DNA from: Candidatus Hydrogenedentota bacterium
GTDB taxonomy: Bacteria > Hydrogenedentota > Hydrogenedentia > Hydrogenedentales > JAEUWI01
Length of the DNA: 64,000 nucleotides
NCBI GenBank assembly: GCA_016182605.1
Contig: JACPGE010000044.1
Location: forward strand, 1 to 64,000
Reading direction: 5' to 3'
The notes under the pieces were generated by a model that saw only the letters and a program-made list of their open reading frames with translations, was not told the DNA's origin and ran no database searches. Both the position numbers and the translations under genes were made by a program. Shown piece after piece: positions 1-8,213 of this stretch (the first letter of the stretch is position 1; the number at the start of each line of letters is the position of its first letter).

Positions 1-53
1 AAGCGACGCCCTTCCAGGCACACGTCTTCGGATTGCTCGAACTCAAGCCATAA
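1..53 (+). CDS. 3' end of an unidentified gene, cut by the window edge
   Basis: Only the last 16 codons are visible, read from base 3 and ending at a TAA at 51-53. The visible residues include TPFQAHVF and end LELKP. They match the end of the minus-strand fragment at 339-539, which ends TPFRAHVFEPPGLKT. That match at both base and residue level is the reason for calling it coding. The protein family is not recognised, and the upstream part lies outside the window. Confidence 0.45.
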   Translation, partial: ATPFQAHVFGLLELKP

Positions 54-141
54 ACACACGTACCCAGTAAACACGCATTTGAAATTTGCCTAAGTGGTTG
101 CACCAGAAATGGTTAGCCTTAAATTCGCGCTGGAACTTCGG

Positions 142-250
142 GCTAAATCACGGGCTGTCTGGCGATACCGCTGTGCATGTTGTGGCCATTGTGGGTCTAA
201 GAAGGAGTTACGGAACAAACGCGTGGAGCCCGAGATTTATCCGGGTTGGA
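142..250 (+). repeat. Dispersed intergenic repeat, copy A
   Basis: A block of about 109 bases beginning GCTAAATCACGGGCTGTCT and ending near ATTTATCCGGG recurs at 18497-18610 in the opposite orientation, with high identity. Its first part recurs at 38821-38860. All three copies lie between genes. Short frames across it are not supported as genes, because the copies differ in reading frame context and none has a ribosome binding site. Confidence 0.8.
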
Positions 251-338
251 CCGAAGTTCCGGTGATAAATGAAGCGCAAGTTTTTGTACTTCCGCTTGTT
301 GGGCCCAATCGGAATGCGCGGTTACTGGGAACACCGGT

Positions 339-539
339 TTAGGTCTTGAGGCCGGGCGGCTCGAAGACGTGTGCCCGGAAGGGCGTCCGTTCGGCAAGTT
401 GTTCGAAGCGTGCCACGGATTCGCCTTCTCCTGCGCGGCAGGTGTTCTTGCATCGCGTGGTGAACCCGTTGAGGAGCGTGAGGTGCTTGCTCATCTTGTG
501 ACAATTGATGACCGTGCCCGCCTCCAGGCCCTGTAACCA
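339..539 (-). pseudogene. C-terminal fragment of an unidentified gene, similar to the tail at 1-53
   Basis: The minus strand reads open into a TAA at 341-339 and encodes about 66 residues ending TPFRAHVFEPPGLKT. The last 18 or so codons align with the plus-strand gene end at 1-53. Further upstream the frame loses any recognisable character and has no plausible start with a ribosome binding site. It therefore looks like a truncated copy rather than a whole gene. The two similar ends face each other across 54-338, as left by an inverted duplication or by two copies of one element. The family is not recognised. The stretch 540-798 holds no gene I can support. Confidence 0.35.
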
Positions 540-798
540 TTTCCCGCCACAGCAGGTAGACCCAGCGGCCGGACATTGGCCGCCGGCCCCGCAGCCGCGT
601 GCCCGCCCGCACTTGTTGACACCCCCGCGATCAGATGGGTAGACTGGCCCCGGGAGGCCTGCGCGACTGGCGTCGTTGCTGGTTTGAATTGGAAGCGGAC
701 GGTACGCACGCCCAAGGGGAATGGCTGCGCGGACGGAGAACGGCCTGCACATTGGGCGCCTGGGCGCTCACGGTGAAGGTGCAACCTTGGAGAGACCC

Positions 799-2583
799 AT
801 GCTGCAAAGATCCCTTTCGTTAATACTTGCGCTCTGCCTCACCCTCGCGTGCGCCGGCAGCGCGCTGGCTCAGGATCCCCCTGCCCCGGCCGATACCCCG
901 GAAGCGCCCCAAGTCGAAGAGGCCGAACCTGCACCGGAAGCGGCGCCCGAGTTGCAACTGGGTCTCGATCTCCAGTTTGGCGAAGAACTTGCCACGAAGT
1001 CCGACCGCAGCCTCCAGGAAGAAATCTCCATCGACTTGATCGACCTGCAAGCCTTGCAGGATGCCATCAACGCAAGCCAGCCCCGCGAACAACTGCGGCT
1101 CAGCCTGGAAGAATGCATTCAACTCGCCCTCGTCCAGAATCCCGACATCAAGATCACCTCCCTCGAACCCGTCAAGGCAGAAGAAGACATCTTCAGCGCC
1201 AAGGGTGAGTTCGATCCCGTGTTTGGGGCGGAAGCCACCTATACGCACGCCTCCCAATCCGCCAATCAGCAGGCCGTGGCCTTCGGCGGCATCACCGCTA
1301 TCAAGCAATGGGTCACCCGCACGCAGGGCACCCTGTCGGGCAAGCTGCACTACGGCTCCCAATACAACGTCATATGGAGCAGCAACAAGGAGGAATCCAC
1401 CTACAGCGGCTTCATCGAAGAATTCGACAGCGTCGTTACCCTCCAACTGACCCAGCCCCTCCTGCGTGGCTTCGGAAAAAAATACAACCGCGTCCGCATC
1501 ACCGCAGCGGAAAACGCCAAGGCCCTCACTGCCGAGCAATTGCGCCTCACCGTACTCAACACCGTCGCCAATGTCGTCAAGGCCTATTGGGACCTGGCCG
1601 GCGCCGTGGAAAACGTGCGCGTGCGCGAAGAATCCCTCGCCAACGCGCGCCGCCTCCTCAACGTCAACGAAACCCGCCGCCGCATCGGCACCGCCGCCGA
1701 CATCGAAGTCCTCCAGGCCAAGGCCGGCGTCGCCACCCGCCAAAGCGATCTCGTCTCCGCGCGCTCCTCCGTCTCCGATGCAGGCGATTTCCTCAAGACC
1801 CTGCTCGACCTGAAAGACGGCGACTTCTTCTCCAACGCCGACATCTTCCCGGTTGACCGGCCCAACCTCACAGACAGCTTCCACATCAAGCCCGACACCA
1901 TCGGAGTGCGCCTGCAAGAAGCCATTGACCGCGCGCTGGAAATGCGCCCCGAAATACGCATCTCGGAAATCGAAATCGCCAACGCCGAGCTCGAAGAATT
2001 CCGCACCCGCCGCGATCTGCTCCCCGTCTTCGACATCAACGGCAGCTACACGCAGGGCGGCCGCGATCACAAACTTGCCAAAACCCTCGAAGGCGTTTCC
2101 GATCGCCAGGACAGCGCCTTCTCCTACGGATTCCAGGCCTCCATCCCCCTCCGGAACCGCAGCGCGCGCGGCGCCTACACCAAGGCCAAGCTCGACGTGC
2201 GCCAGGCCGAACTCCGCGAACAACAGCGGGAAATGGAATTGATCGCCAACGTCCACCAGACCGTGCGCAACGTGCTCACCAACCAAATCCTCGTCGAAAG
2301 CAACCGCCAGAGCGTGCGCCTCCAGGAAGCCAACGTCGTCGCCGAAGAAAAGCGCCTGCGCCTCGGCGTCACCACCTCCTTCCAGGTCCTGCAAATTCAG
2401 GAAGACCTCACCATCGCGCAAACCCAGGAACTCCAGGCCGGCATCGCCTACGAAAAAGCGCTGGTCGATTTGCAGCTCGCCGAAGGCACCCTCCTCGACA
2501 ACCTCGGCCTCCAGCTCACCGAACCCGAAGGCGAAGAACGCCCCACCTTCGTCGAAGGCCTCATTCCACGCTGGAAAGAATAA
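799..2583 (+). CDS. TolC family outer-membrane efflux/secretion channel
   Basis: Encodes about 594 residues. The ATG at 799 follows a GGAGAG ribosome binding site and opens a clear signal peptide (MLQRSLSLILALCLTLACAG, then SALAQ). The upstream in-frame ATG at 721 is rejected because it would bury that signal. After an acidic, proline-rich linker the mature part has the two-fold alpha-helical repeat of outer-membrane efflux proteins: long helices rich in A, E, Q and R, and strand-forming segments with Y/G/S such as GKLHYGSQYNVIWSS. The late repeat ends with the typical LRLGVTTSFQVLQIQEDL. TolC-type channels form trimers that carry substrates from an inner-membrane pump across the outer membrane. 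No membrane-fusion protein or pump lies beside it, so the partner is elsewhere. The substrate cannot be inferred. Confidence 0.9.
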   Translation: MLQRSLSLILALCLTLACAGSALAQDPPAPADTPEAPQVEEAEPAPEAAPELQLGLDLQFGEELATKSDRSLQEEISIDLIDLQALQDAINASQPREQLRLSLEECIQLALVQNPDIKITSLEPVKAEEDIFSAKGEFDPVFGAEATYTHASQSANQQAVAFGGITAIKQWVTRTQGTLSGKLHYGSQYNVIWSSNKEESTYSGFIEEFDSVVTLQLTQPLLRGFGKKYNRVRITAAENAKALTAEQLRLTVLNTVANVVKAYWDLAGAVENVRVREESLANARRLLNVNETRRRIGTAADIEVLQAKAGVATRQSDLVSARSSVSDAGDFLKTLLDLKDGDFFSNADIFPVDRPNLTDSFHIKPDTIGVRLQEAIDRALEMRPEIRISEIEIANAELEEFRTRRDLLPVFDINGSYTQGGRDHKLAKTLEGVSDRQDSAFSYGFQASIPLRNRSARGAYTKAKLDVRQAELREQQREMELIANVHQTVRNVLTNQILVESNRQSVRLQEANVVAEEKRLRLGVTTSFQVLQIQEDLTIAQTQELQAGIAYEKALVDLQLAEGTLLDNLGLQLTEPEGEERPTFVEGLIPRWKE

Positions 2584-2590
2584 CCCTGTC

Positions 2591-2782
2591 GCAGCGCCTT
2601 GGGGGACTTTACCTGCCGGCAAGCAATCGCCGGACAGGATGGAAGTCTGCCACCGGCAGGAATTGTACCCGGAGGTGGAAAAACTAACGCCTTCACAGCG
2701 CCCAGGGGACTGTACCTGCCGGCAAGCAATCGCCGGACAGGATGGAAGTCTGCCACCGGCAGGGACTGTACCCGGGAGTGGA
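2591..2782 (+). repeat. Tandem pair of about 103-bp units carrying the GGGACTGTACC motif
   Basis: Two near-identical copies run from about 2591 and about 2695. Each has a GGGACTTTACC or GGGACTGTACC start, a shared core ACCTGCCGGCAAGCAATCG, and a second half with CACCGGCAGG and TGTACCCGG. The unit is bounded at both ends by the near-palindromic GGGAC/GTACC motif, which also occurs at 35336 and 37420-37580. This is REP-like intergenic DNA downstream of the TolC gene. It may act as a transcript end or be a relic of a transposed element. Confidence 0.8.
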
Positions 2783-2899
2783 CACAACAAGACACGCTCC
2801 ACACCCCCATTCGGAAGCAGAGACCGACAATTGCGGGAACATGCGCCCTGGCGGTGAGAGGGCCGTTCGCAACCCGCGTTCGAGTTTTGCAGCGGGCTG

Positions 2900-3142
2900 C
2901 TACGCCACTTCCTGCCATTGCGTCACTTCGACAAGAGCGTGATTGGCACGGGCTTGCTCCACCAAGGCTTCGAGTTTGGCAGATACCAGGTCGTCAATCC
3001 ACGCGTCGCCACACTGCGAACACACGTGTGCCGGCACACCGCAAACCACCACTACTCCGGTCTTCAGATCAACTGCAAAGGTAGTGGTGCCGTCCACTTT
3101 TACCCCTCCACAGAGAGGACATTTTCCAGGGCTGTCTGTCAT
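2900..3142 (-). CDS. YgiT-type zinc-finger protein, probable antitoxin
   Basis: An 80-residue protein. Two CxxC pairs, CPLC near the N-terminus and CSQC about 30 residues later, form the zinc knuckle of the YgiT/MqsA N-terminal family. The C-terminal half is a short charged helix (AKLEALVEQARANHALVEV). Its ATG overlaps the stop of the upstream DUF4258 gene in an ATGA junction, so the two are co-translated. Small zinc-finger proteins of this kind are commonly the second gene of DUF4258 pairs and are regarded as antitoxins. Unlike MqsA it has no separate HTH domain. Antitoxin activity here is inferred from family and context. Confidence 0.75.
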   Translation of the reverse strand: MTDSPGKCPLCGGVKVDGTTTFAVDLKTGVVVVCGVPAHVCSQCGDAWIDDLVSAKLEALVEQARANHALVEVTQWQEVA

Positions 3143-3465
3143 TGGTGCTTCCTTCTCGTCTTCCAGTCGTCGTGGAAATGTGCCGCGTCGGGCCGGTACG
3201 CCGTTATGATATGGGTCTGCAACGCCTGTGGATCAACTGCAGCCACCACATGCAGGGGCTGGGTCGCCCGCGAAAGTATCAGGCAACTGGGATACGGCCG
3301 ATCTTCCGCGTAAACCTCGATTACCTCGCCAGTCAGCATGGCCTGAAGCACCTCCGAACGGGTTATGCCCCGTTCAAGACAACGTGATAACGCATGCGAT
3401 TGCCACTGCACCCGCCCCACGGCCACGGCGTGCCGAAGAATAGCTATATTCTCATGCATGTCCAT
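3139..3465 (-). CDS. DUF4258 protein, probable toxin of a type II toxin-antitoxin pair
   Basis: Encodes about 108 residues if started at ATG 3465; a second ATG lies two codons later at 3459. The frame is open further upstream, but that part is not family-like. The family pattern is clear: SHALSRCLERGI, then VLQAMLTGEVIEVY, RPYPSCLIL, PLHVVAAVD and TAYRPDAAHFHDDWKTRR. DUF4258 belongs to the RelE/BrnT-like toxin folds and is usually paired with a YgiT-type zinc-finger gene, exactly as here with a 4-base overlap. Toxin-first order is usual for this pair. Toxicity has not been shown for this protein; RNase or translation-inhibiting action is inference. The ribosome binding site is weak for both ATGs. 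Confidence 0.72.
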   Translation of the reverse strand: MDMHENIAILRHAVAVGRVQWQSHALSRCLERGITRSEVLQAMLTGEVIEVYAEDRPYPSCLILSRATQPLHVVAAVDPQALQTHIITAYRPDAAHFHDDWKTRRKHQ

Positions 3466-3801
3466 GCTATTAATTGGCGGGCTCCGGTTTGTAAGAATGT
3501 GAGGACGTTCTAGTGGGAGAAAAGACTTTTGTACTTGCAGTACAACATCCACGGCGCATAGTTCACGTTACTCCCTGCCCAACGCTGGAAAGTCAATCGC
3601 CTAGCGTGGCCACGATTCAAATCAAGTGGTATCAAGTGTATAGTACGCCAAGTATCGCGTCAATTCTCCGAAATCCCGTCTGACAAAACTACCGGTTCAG
3701 CACATTCCAGGGAAATGCACCCGCCCCAACTAGAACCCAAACCCCGGCAAATGCTAGACTTTGCGCTCTTCTTTTCCACCCCAACTGCGTGAGGGAGCCC
3801 C
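3466..3801. other. Intergenic stretch between the toxin-antitoxin pair and leuB
   Basis: No gene is supported here. The stretch is more AT-rich than its surroundings and lies between divergent genes, so it should hold both promoters. A possible extended -10 element (TGCTAGACT at 3752-3760) lies about 40 bases before the leuB start, without a convincing -35. ATCAAGTG occurs twice close together near 3620-3640. Confidence 0.4.
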
Positions 3802-4899
3802 ATGAGCACCACCCATAGCATCGCCCTGCTTCCGGGAGACGGGATCGGACCCGAACTCGCCGTCGAGGCACGCAAGGTACTGGACGCCGTCGCTGCGCGC
3901 AACAGCGTGACCTTCAACATTCTCGAAGCGGACTTCGGCGGCGCCGCCTACTTCAAACACGGCCAGTCCTTCCCCGAAGCCACCAAGGCCATCTGCGATC
4001 GGGCCGATGCCATCCTCAAGGGGCCCATCGGGCTCAGCTTCGAAGAGTCCAAAAAAATCCCCGTGGACGAACAGCCCGAGCGCGGCGCCCTGCTGCCCCT
4101 GCGCCGCCGCTACAACACCTTTGCAAATTTCCGCCCGGTATTTCTGCCACCGGAACTGGCCCATTTCTCGCCCCTGAAACCCCACGTGGTGGCGGGCGGC
4201 ATCGACATCATGATGATCCGCGAACTCGTGGGCGGCCTCTACTTCGGCAAGAAGGAAGTGGGCACCCGGGAAGACGGCACGCGCTACGTGGTCGAGCACC
4301 TCGAATACGACGAGCACCAGATCAGCGCCATCATGAAGATCGCCTTCGACGAGGCGATGGGACGCAAGAAAGTCTTGCACAACGTGCACAAGAGCAACGT
4401 GCTCAAGTCGAGCGTCTTGTGGAACGAAATCCTGGACGAAGTGCACCGCGATTATCCAGACGTCGAAGTGAAACACATCATCGTCGACGCCGCGGCCACG
4501 GCCCTGGTGATCAACCCGCGCCAGTTCGACGTGATGGTCATGGAAAACATGTTCGGCGATATCCTCAGCGACCTCGGCGGCGGCATCCTCGGCTCCCTTG
4601 GCCTCATGCCCTCCGCCTGTGTCGGCCCGGAAAAGGCCTACTACGAGCCCTCCCACGGCTCCGCGCCGGACATCGCAGGCAAGGGCATCGCCAACCCCTA
4701 CAGCATGATTGGTTCCGTCGCGCTCATGCTGGACAAGAGTTTCGGCATGAAAGAGGCCGCCGATCAGATCTGGCTGGCCATCCGCAGCGTCTTCGGCGCG
4801 GGCATCACCACGGCAGACCTGCGCGATCCCGAGGGCAAACTAACCATCCTCAAGACCAGCGAATTCGGCGACAAGGTGGTGAAGGCGATCCAGGGCTAA
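3802..4899 (+). CDS. leuB: 3-isopropylmalate dehydrogenase
   Basis: A 365-residue enzyme that oxidatively decarboxylates 3-isopropylmalate in leucine biosynthesis, acting in the cytoplasm with NAD and a divalent metal. The family markers are in order: [10 protein letters not shown] (9-18), the substrate arginines in [13 protein letters not shown] (101-113), [10 protein letters not shown] (140-149, with the catalytic Tyr147), HKSN with Lys197, and Asp229, Asp253 and Asp257 as metal ligands in VDA and [22 protein letters not shown] (285-299) carries the Asp typical of NAD rather than NADP use. RELVGG points to LeuB rather than isocitrate dehydrogenase. GGGAG precedes the ATG. leuA, leuC and leuD are not adjacent, so the pathway genes are dispersed. 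A perfect hairpin follows at 4921-4945. Confidence 0.93.
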   Translation: MSTTHSIALLPGDGIGPELAVEARKVLDAVAARNSVTFNILEADFGGAAYFKHGQSFPEATKAICDRADAILKGPIGLSFEESKKIPVDEQPERGALLPLRRRYNTFANFRPVFLPPELAHFSPLKPHVVAGGIDIMMIRELVGGLYFGKKEVGTREDGTRYVVEHLEYDEHQISAIMKIAFDEAMGRKKVLHNVHKSNVLKSSVLWNEILDEVHRDYPDVEVKHIIVDAAATALVINPRQFDVMVMENMFGDILSDLGGGILGSLGLMPSACVGPEKAYYEPSHGSAPDIAGKGIANPYSMIGSVALMLDKSFGMKEAADQIWLAIRSVFGAGITTADLRDPEGKLTILKTSEFGDKVVKAIQG

Positions 4900-4920
4900 G
4901 AGCCAGGCAGCACGGTTTCC

Positions 4921-4945
4921 GGGGCATGCCCGCGTGGCATGCCCC
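4921..4945 (+). terminator. Perfect hairpin after leuB
   Basis: GGGGCATGCC and GGCATGCCCC form a perfect 10-bp stem around a 5-base loop, 21 bases after the leuB stop. No T tract follows, so it is either a Rho-assisted or pausing terminator, or an mRNA-stabilising structure ahead of the next gene, which starts at 4971. Confidence 0.6.
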
Positions 4946-4970
4946 CCATCTCACCCCCGGGGAATCCTTT

Positions 4971-5900
4971 GTGAACACCCGATTCATAGCGCCACTCGCG
5001 CTCGCTGCCTCCGTGCTTGGCTGGGGGCTCTCCCCCATTTTCATCCGTTACCTCAGCGGCAGTTTCGACGCCTACACCCTCACCTTCATACGCTACGGCG
5101 TCTCCGCCCTCGTGCTCGCGCTGCTCTCCGCGTGGTTCTTTCCCCGGGGCCTCGCGCAGACCCGCCAGGAATGGCCGGGACTCCTCCAGCTTGCCGCGAT
5201 CAACGTCGTCATGCAAACGCTCTGGACCATCGCCTGCTACGAAACCACCGCCACCACGGCCCAGCTCATCACCAAGTCAGAAACCCTCTTCGTCATCATC
5301 CTCAGTTACATCGTCTTCCACGAAGAACGCCGCGTCATCCACCATCCCCTCTTCCTCACCTGCGCGGCCCTCAGCATGCTCGGCGTCATCGGCATCATGA
5401 TCCCCGATCCCCGCATGAGCCTCATTCCCACCGTGGACACCGCCTTCTTCATGCTCCTCTCCGTCTCCATCCTCTGGTCTTTCTACGCGGTGCGCGGAAA
5501 ACAGATCGCCCAGCGCATGCACCCCATCCCCATGTTCACCATGGCCGCCGTGTTCAGCACCGCGGGCTTCGGCATGCTCACCCTCGCCCTCGGCGAACCC
5601 GGCGCGCTCACCGGCGCTCCCCCACGCGATCTCTTGCTCGCCGCCGCCTCCGGCCTCCTCCCCATTGCCGTGGCCCACTGCGCCTACCACTTCGCCCAAC
5701 TCCACCTCGGCGCCGCCTTCTGCATCACCATGATGCTCTGCAACCCCCTCTTCACCCACCTCATCGCCCTCGCCCTCTGGGACGACGAGGCCATGAGCTG
5801 GACCCAGTGGACCGGCGCCTCCATGCTTGTGATCGGCAGTATCGGCGTTATCCAGGCCCAGCGCATCGCCAGCGCACTCACCCCGGCACAGGATCCCTGA
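4971..5900 (+). CDS. EamA/DMT-superfamily permease
   Basis: About 309 residues from a GTG start preceded by a GGGGAA ribosome binding site. The frame is open upstream through leuB, but membrane character begins exactly here. About ten hydrophobic helices occur as two five-helix halves, the EamA duplication. The first begins LALAASVLGWGLSPIFIRYL and the second restarts at TAFFMLLSVSILWSFYAV. DMT proteins export or exchange amino acids, nucleotides, sugars or other small metabolites. Nothing in the sequence fixes the substrate. The gene lies 71 bases after leuB on the same strand, so an amino-acid role is possible but speculative. Some related proteins are annotated only as 'DMT family transporter'. 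Confidence 0.85.
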   Translation: MNTRFIAPLALAASVLGWGLSPIFIRYLSGSFDAYTLTFIRYGVSALVLALLSAWFFPRGLAQTRQEWPGLLQLAAINVVMQTLWTIACYETTATTAQLITKSETLFVIILSYIVFHEERRVIHHPLFLTCAALSMLGVIGIMIPDPRMSLIPTVDTAFFMLLSVSILWSFYAVRGKQIAQRMHPIPMFTMAAVFSTAGFGMLTLALGEPGALTGAPPRDLLLAAASGLLPIAVAHCAYHFAQLHLGAAFCITMMLCNPLFTHLIALALWDDEAMSWTQWTGASMLVIGSIGVIQAQRIASALTPAQDP

Positions 5901-6186
5901 GCGGACGGCATTTCCCGTTGCGTCTCTGTGTGAATCCCCTCCCTAAGATCGCCATTTGCACTCGGCTTTGATCCCCACCCCTTGGGTTGCGGCAATGCTG
6001 CGCCAAGTGTTCCGTGTGCTCTGTGGTCCGCGAAGCGCTGGCCGCGTCTCCATCTGGGCTTCACGCTGCGCCCGCCGCCCAGCCCCAATGCAAACTTTCG
6101 CCATTACAGCGGCGCCGCCCCCGTCTGCTAAGATTTAGCGTCTCGATTCCGCCAAGCAGCACCCAACTCCAGAAAGTGCCTCAACC

Positions 6187-7011
6187 ATGACCGGTTCGGA
6201 AATAAAGAAGGCCCTCAAAGCAGGCAAGCGCGTCTTCGGCACCTGCATCACCAGCCCCTCGCCCATCTGGCCCGCCGCTATCGCCGGATGCGGCGTCGAC
6301 TTCGTATTCATCGACAACGAACACATCCCCCTCGACCGCTCGCAAGACGCGTGGATCTGCCAGGCCTTCCAAGCACTTGGCATCGCCACCGTCGTACGCA
6401 TTCCGAAGGTGGACGCCGCCGCCGCTTGCCAAATGCTTGACGCCGGCGCAACAGGCATCGTCGCACCCTATATGGAGTCCCCCGAAGAAGTGCAGGCGCT
6501 CCGCGGCTCCGTGCGCTTCCACCCGCTCAAGGGGCGGCGCCTCCAGGAAGCCCTCGCTTCGGAAGACACCCTCAACGACGAAACCCGCGCCTGTCTCGAC
6601 AAGCACAACGCGGACAAAATGCTGCTCGTCAACGTCGAAAGTGTGCCCGCCTTGGAACGGCTCGATGAGATCCTTTCCGTGCCCGGTATCGACGTTGCGT
6701 TGGCCGGTCCCCACGATCTCTCCATCAACTTGGGCGTGCCGGAACAGTATGCCCATCCCAAGTTCGTCGAAGCCATGGCGCACATCATCCGCACGGCAGA
6801 GGCCCATGGCGTCGCCCCCGGCTTCCACTTCACCCCGGGCAAAGACACCACCGGAGCCTGGACCCGCATGGGAGCCCGTTTCGTCGTGCATAGCACGGAC
6901 ATCTTCATGGTGCAAGACACGCTCCGCACCGCCATGAGTGCCTACCACGCGGAATTTGGTCAAGCCGGTGGGGGCGGACAAAGCGGCGCCCCGCGAACCG
7001 TCGTGGTATAG
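6187..7011 (+). CDS. HpcH/HpaI family class II pyruvate aldolase
   Basis: A 274-residue cytoplasmic enzyme with the phosphoenolpyruvate/pyruvate TIM-barrel fold. Family signatures are DFVFIDNEHIPLDR (the usual DTEH region), VVRIPKVD with the substrate arginine, GIVAPYMESPEEV, VNVESVPAL with a metal-binding Glu, and ALAGPHDLSINLG with a metal-binding Asp. Homologues (HpcH, RhmA, GarL) cleave 2-keto-3-deoxy acids to pyruvate and an aldehyde with Mg or Mn. The exact sugar acid or aromatic-pathway substrate cannot be read from the sequence. No sugar-acid catabolic genes are adjacent, since the next gene is convergent. The last 15 or so residues, after AEFGQAGGGG, are a Gly-rich extension. Confidence 0.87.
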   Translation: MTGSEIKKALKAGKRVFGTCITSPSPIWPAAIAGCGVDFVFIDNEHIPLDRSQDAWICQAFQALGIATVVRIPKVDAAAACQMLDAGATGIVAPYMESPEEVQALRGSVRFHPLKGRRLQEALASEDTLNDETRACLDKHNADKMLLVNVESVPALERLDEILSVPGIDVALAGPHDLSINLGVPEQYAHPKFVEAMAHIIRTAEAHGVAPGFHFTPGKDTTGAWTRMGARFVVHSTDIFMVQDTLRTAMSAYHAEFGQAGGGGQSGAPRTVVV

Positions 7012-7070
7012 CGCTCTCCACCACGAACGCCCCGCAGAGCTTCAAACTCCGGAACCCACTGCGGCGCTCC

Positions 7071-8042
7071 CTAAATCTTGTCGCCCGGCTGCCACTCGAA
7101 AATGCGTGCCGGGTCGTCGAAATAGCGCTTCACGTGCTTGCCAAAAGGGAACGCTTCGCCCGCGTCGAAGGCCCGGTGGTCCATGGAGCCCGTGAGCGTG
7201 ATCGTGTAGCGCGGCACCACCTGGCCGTCGACGACCCAGGGCGCCAGCTTCAAATCCCCGATCCCGAACATCATCACTTCCGGGGGCACAATCACCGTGA
7301 GCGTCTGGTTGCCGGCCACCATCATACCGATGTTGGCCACGGTACAGGTGGAGCCCAGGATATCCTCCACGCGCAGGCGCTGCTCCACGGGAATCCGCTC
7401 CATCGCGGGATCGGGCAAGGGCCGCTGCCACAGCGATCCGCGCAGCCAAATCCAGAGTGCCCCTATCGCCCCCAGATCCAGTTCCTTCAGGCCTATCTTC
7501 ACATACTCCGCCGCGGCTTCAAAATAGAGCTGTTCCGGATCGGTGCGGCGCGAGCGGCGCACCAGGTCCCGCATCTCCGAAGCCACCTGCTCCAGCGTCT
7601 TCAGATGCGGATTGCGCAGCACCGGGCGCACCACGCCGAAGCGCGTGTGCACCGTGAAACTCAGGTTGATGTCCTCGCAGCGGTAGAGTTTGCCGCCGTT
7701 GCGCCAGGGCGTGTAGTCGATAAACGCGTTCATGCACGGCGTGTGGTAGAGCGAATGCGCGATGGCCTTGAGGAAGAAGGCGGAAAAGTTCTTGTGGATC
7801 GCCCGTTTGAAGAGGTCCTTCTCGGAAAGCCGTTCCGCGCCGCTGACGATCTCCTGGTCCACTTCGCGCCCGTATTCCACCAGGGGCGTCACGTCGTATT
7901 GAATCACCATCGCCGCATGGGGGGTGTTCCGGGCCGACTCGGAAAGGAAGTGGGAAACGAGCTGGCGGAGAAAGTGAAACTGCGTTACCTCCTTGATTTT
8001 CACGTGTTTACGAAGATAGGCGACACGAAAATCCTGGAACAT
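7071..8042 (-). CDS. Stand-alone catalytic domain of a 2-oxoacid dehydrogenase E2 acyltransferase
   Basis: A 323-residue protein that matches only the chloramphenicol-acetyltransferase-like catalytic domain of dihydrolipoamide acyltransferases. Features are an N-terminal segment TQFHFLRQLVSHFL, INLSFTVHTRFGVVRPVLRN in the middle, GSTCTVANIG (the usual TFTISNLG region), and the active-site motif DHRAFDAGEAF with His289 and Asp293. There is no lipoyl domain and no E1-binding domain. A motif insertion also separates the catalytic Asp from the usual Gly. It therefore cannot serve as a normal E2 without a lipoyl partner in trans. It may act on another acyl carrier. No E1 or E3 gene is nearby. It may be monocistronic. 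Confidence 0.8.
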   Translation of the reverse strand: MFQDFRVAYLRKHVKIKEVTQFHFLRQLVSHFLSESARNTPHAAMVIQYDVTPLVEYGREVDQEIVSGAERLSEKDLFKRAIHKNFSAFFLKAIAHSLYHTPCMNAFIDYTPWRNGGKLYRCEDINLSFTVHTRFGVVRPVLRNPHLKTLEQVASEMRDLVRRSRRTDPEQLYFEAAAEYVKIGLKELDLGAIGALWIWLRGSLWQRPLPDPAMERIPVEQRLRVEDILGSTCTVANIGMMVAGNQTLTVIVPPEVMMFGIGDLKLAPWVVDGQVVPRYTITLTGSMDHRAFDAGEAFPFGKHVKRYFDDPARIFEWQPGDKI

Positions 8043-8136
8043 GAGGAGCCTCCCCGGCAGTTACAGATCAACTGGGACAATACCGCCGGCGCCTTGCTTC
8101 GTTACAGCTTGGACCAAAACCGGGGCGCCCGGGAAA

Positions 8137-8165
8137 TTGCGCAGAAGGTCCCGATACGGTATGAT
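8137..8165 (+). promoter_or_regulatory. Sigma-70-type promoter of the cyclophilin pair
   Basis: TTGCGC (8137-8142), a 17-base spacer and TATGAT (8160-8165) fit the housekeeping consensus. The predicted start of transcription lies about 40 bases before the GTG at 8214. Confidence 0.65.
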
Positions 8166-8213
8166 CGCGGGCTGTGGCATTTTCCCGCCTCGTGCAAATG
8201 AAGGAGTTGTACC

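Noticed and set aside
2591-2782. CRISPR array
   Set aside because: Only two units of about 103 bases, with no short spaced repeats and no cas genes; they match an intergenic repeat family instead.
4419-4970. Extended N-terminus of the DMT permease running back through leuB
   Set aside because: The upstream part is an out-of-frame reading of leuB, rich in Arg and Pro. The GTG at 4971 has a ribosome binding site and starts the first membrane helix.
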